The notes under the pieces: model-generated
What the model was told of the DNA's origin: nothing
The model's input: only the letters and a program-made list of their open reading frames with translations
Database searches by the model: none
Translations under genes and position numbers: made by a program
From: Siphonodentalium dalli
Lineage: Eukaryota; Mollusca; Scaphopoda; Gadilida; Siphonodentaliidae
Direction: 5' to 3'
DNA length: 64,000 bases
Assembly (NCBI GenBank): GCA_032622095.1
Contig: CP136062.1
Coordinates: 40,116,918-40,180,917 of the forward strand
Part shown: positions 62,944 through 64,000 of the stretch, one piece after another
Layout: the number at the start of each line of letters is the position of its first letter
How positions within the stretch are numbered: position 1 is the first letter of the stretch

Positions 62944-63159
62944 ACCACACACATCTTTAGGTATCCCCACTACATACATATATATGTATCCCCACCACAT
63001 ACATATATAGGTATCCCCGCCACATACATATATAGGTATCCCCACCACATACATATATAGGTATCCCCACCACACACATATATAGGTATTCCCACAATAC
63101 ACATCTATAGTTATCTCCGCCACACACATATATAGGTATCACCACCACATACATATATA
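62944..63159. repeat. Short junction block before Q copy 2
   Basis: Nine or so units. The first part matches 59.45-59.6 kb (offset 3,493 bp, perfect palindrome at 62,974 against 59,481). The second part, from the CACAATACAC unit at 63,093, matches 59,970 onward. Confidence 0.7.
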
Positions 63160-64000
63160 GGTATCACCACCACACACATCTATAGGTATCACCACCACAT
63201 ACATCTATAGGTATACATACCACATACATATATAGGTATCCCCACCACATACATATATAGGTATCCCGGCCACACACATCTGTAGGTATCCTCACCACAC
63301 ACATATATAGGTTTCCCCACCACATACATATATAGGTATCCCCACCACACACATATATAGGTATCACCACCACAAACGTCTATATGTATCCCTACCACAT
63401 ACATCTATAGGTAACCCCACCACATACATATATAGGTATTCCCACCACATACATATATAGGTATCTCCGCCACATACATATATAGGTATCCCCACCACAT
63501 ACATATATAGGTATCACCACCACACACATATTGGTATTCCCGCCACATACATATAGGTATCCCCACCACACACATATATGTATCCCCACCACACACATCT
63601 ATAGGTATCACCACCACATACATATATAGGTATCACCACCACCTACATATATAGGTATCCCCACCACATACATCTATAGGTATCCCCACCACACACATCT
63701 ATAGGTATCCTCACCACATACATATATAGGTATCCCCGCCACACACATATATAGGTATCCTCACCACACACATATATAGGTATCCCCACCACACACATAT
63801 ATAGGTATCCCCACCACATACATATAAAGGTATCCCCGCCACATTCTTATATAGGTATCACCTCCACATACATATATAGGTATCCTAACCACACACATCT
63901 ATAGGTATCCCACCACACACATATATAGGTATCCCCACCACACACATCTATAGGTATCCCCACCACACACATCTTTAGGTATCCCCACTACATACATATA
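63160..64000. repeat. Right-end block Q, copy 2 (cut by window edge)
   Basis: Copy of 58,649-59,489 at 4,511 bp. The CATCTTTAGG and CACTACATACATATA units at the very end of the window match 59,461-59,489, so the array continues beyond 64,000. Confidence 0.88.

Larger units (their letters stand above)
1..64000. repeat. 25-bp satellite array filling the whole window
   Basis: Every stretch examined reads as a head-to-tail copy of one 25-bp unit: CCCCACCAC followed by ATACATATATAGGTAT. The consensus holds 8 C, 2 G, 9 A and 6 T (40% GC) and is strongly C-rich on the + strand. Orientation is the same throughout. Common substitutions are position 1 C to T, 2 C to A or T, 5 A to G, 11 T to C, 16 A to C and 21 G to T. 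Length variants are 23 bp (loss of one TA or AT step), 24 bp (loss of a C) and 27 bp (gain of a TA step). No coding gene, RNA gene, transposon or unique sequence breaks the array, and both ends lie inside it. The type is eukaryotic satellite DNA; the family name and species are not recognised. Confidence 0.98.

Noticed and set aside
1-64000. CRISPR array
   Set aside because: The repeats are the right length but there are no unique spacers between them. Units abut directly and vary among themselves.
1-64000. Telomere or interstitial telomeric repeat
   Set aside because: No TTAGGG-type hexamer or heptamer run is present on either strand.
1-64000. Functional TATA boxes or CArG (SRF) sites
   Set aside because: CATATATAGG is one base away from a CArG box and TATATA is in every unit, but this is low-complexity repeat with no gene nearby.
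1-64000. G-quadruplex array on the - strand
   Set aside because: Each unit has only one GGGG run and a nearby GG. Four GGGG runs would need loops of about 21 bases, so stable quadruplexes are unlikely.
1-64000. PRDM9-like recombination motif
   Set aside because: Units reading CCACCAT fit the first seven positions of the human hotspot motif, but the following CCNC part is absent and the species is unknown.
1-64000. Calling the array a centromere
   Set aside because: Higher-order structure and a dyad-rich unit are compatible with it, but nothing in the sequence alone shows centromere function, and subtelomeric or sex-chromosome arrays look alike.
1-64000. tRNA, rRNA or other structured RNA genes
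   Set aside because: No non-repetitive stretch long enough to hold one was found, and no cloverleaf or conserved rRNA segment is visible.

Overview
The whole 64 kb window is one uninterrupted tandem array of a 25-bp repeat. The commonest unit, read on the + strand, is the 9-mer CCCCACCAC followed by the 16-mer ATACATATATAGGTAT. About 2,560 units fit in the window, all in the same orientation. The array runs off both ends, so its true size and flanks are unknown. I see no gene, RNA gene, transposon, CRISPR array or stretch of unique sequence. The long open frames on the - strand are a by-product of the repeat: its reverse complement has no stop codon in any frame, and 25 is not a multiple of 3. 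They are not annotated as genes.

This is eukaryotic satellite or long minisatellite DNA, of the kind found in heterochromatic, pericentromeric, subtelomeric or sex-chromosome regions. A bacterial or viral genome would not carry 64 kb of this. I do not recognise the repeat as a named satellite, and the sequence gives no way to name the species.

Units differ at a few favoured positions: 1 (C/T), 2 (C/A/T), 5 (A/G), 11 (T/C), 16 (A/C) and 21 (G/T). Some units are 23, 24 or 27 bp long. The order of variants repeats at a larger scale, giving nested higher-order repeats. From left to right these are: three related blocks of about 2 to 2.6 kb (1-7.2 kb); a mosaic (7.2-11.45 kb); a 3.3-kb tandem unit with a full second copy and a truncated third (11.45-19.7 kb); a direct 5.6-kb duplication (20.3-31.45 kb); a block (31.45-33.6 kb) that recurs about 17 kb downstream; a 2,170-bp tandem pair (33.6-37.9 kb); a nearly identical 1,124-bp tandem pair (39.7-41.95 kb); a block (45.1-48.0 kb) that recurs at 55.1-57.8 kb and partly at 59.5-60.5 kb; a 1.34/1.46-kb tandem pair (52.3-55.1 kb); and a right-end subfamily (58.6-64 kb) with 1,235-bp and 4,511-bp repeats.

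The most striking structure is a composite of about 1,616 bp present four times (21.6, 27.4, 42.8 and 51.4 kb) with almost constant internal spacing although other repeats lie between the copies. The pattern fits repeated unequal exchange, replication slippage or amplification over several length scales. I find no evidence for an encoded biological system. What is of interest is the architecture, the near-palindromic unit and the apparent youth of some duplications, which could also be assembly errors.
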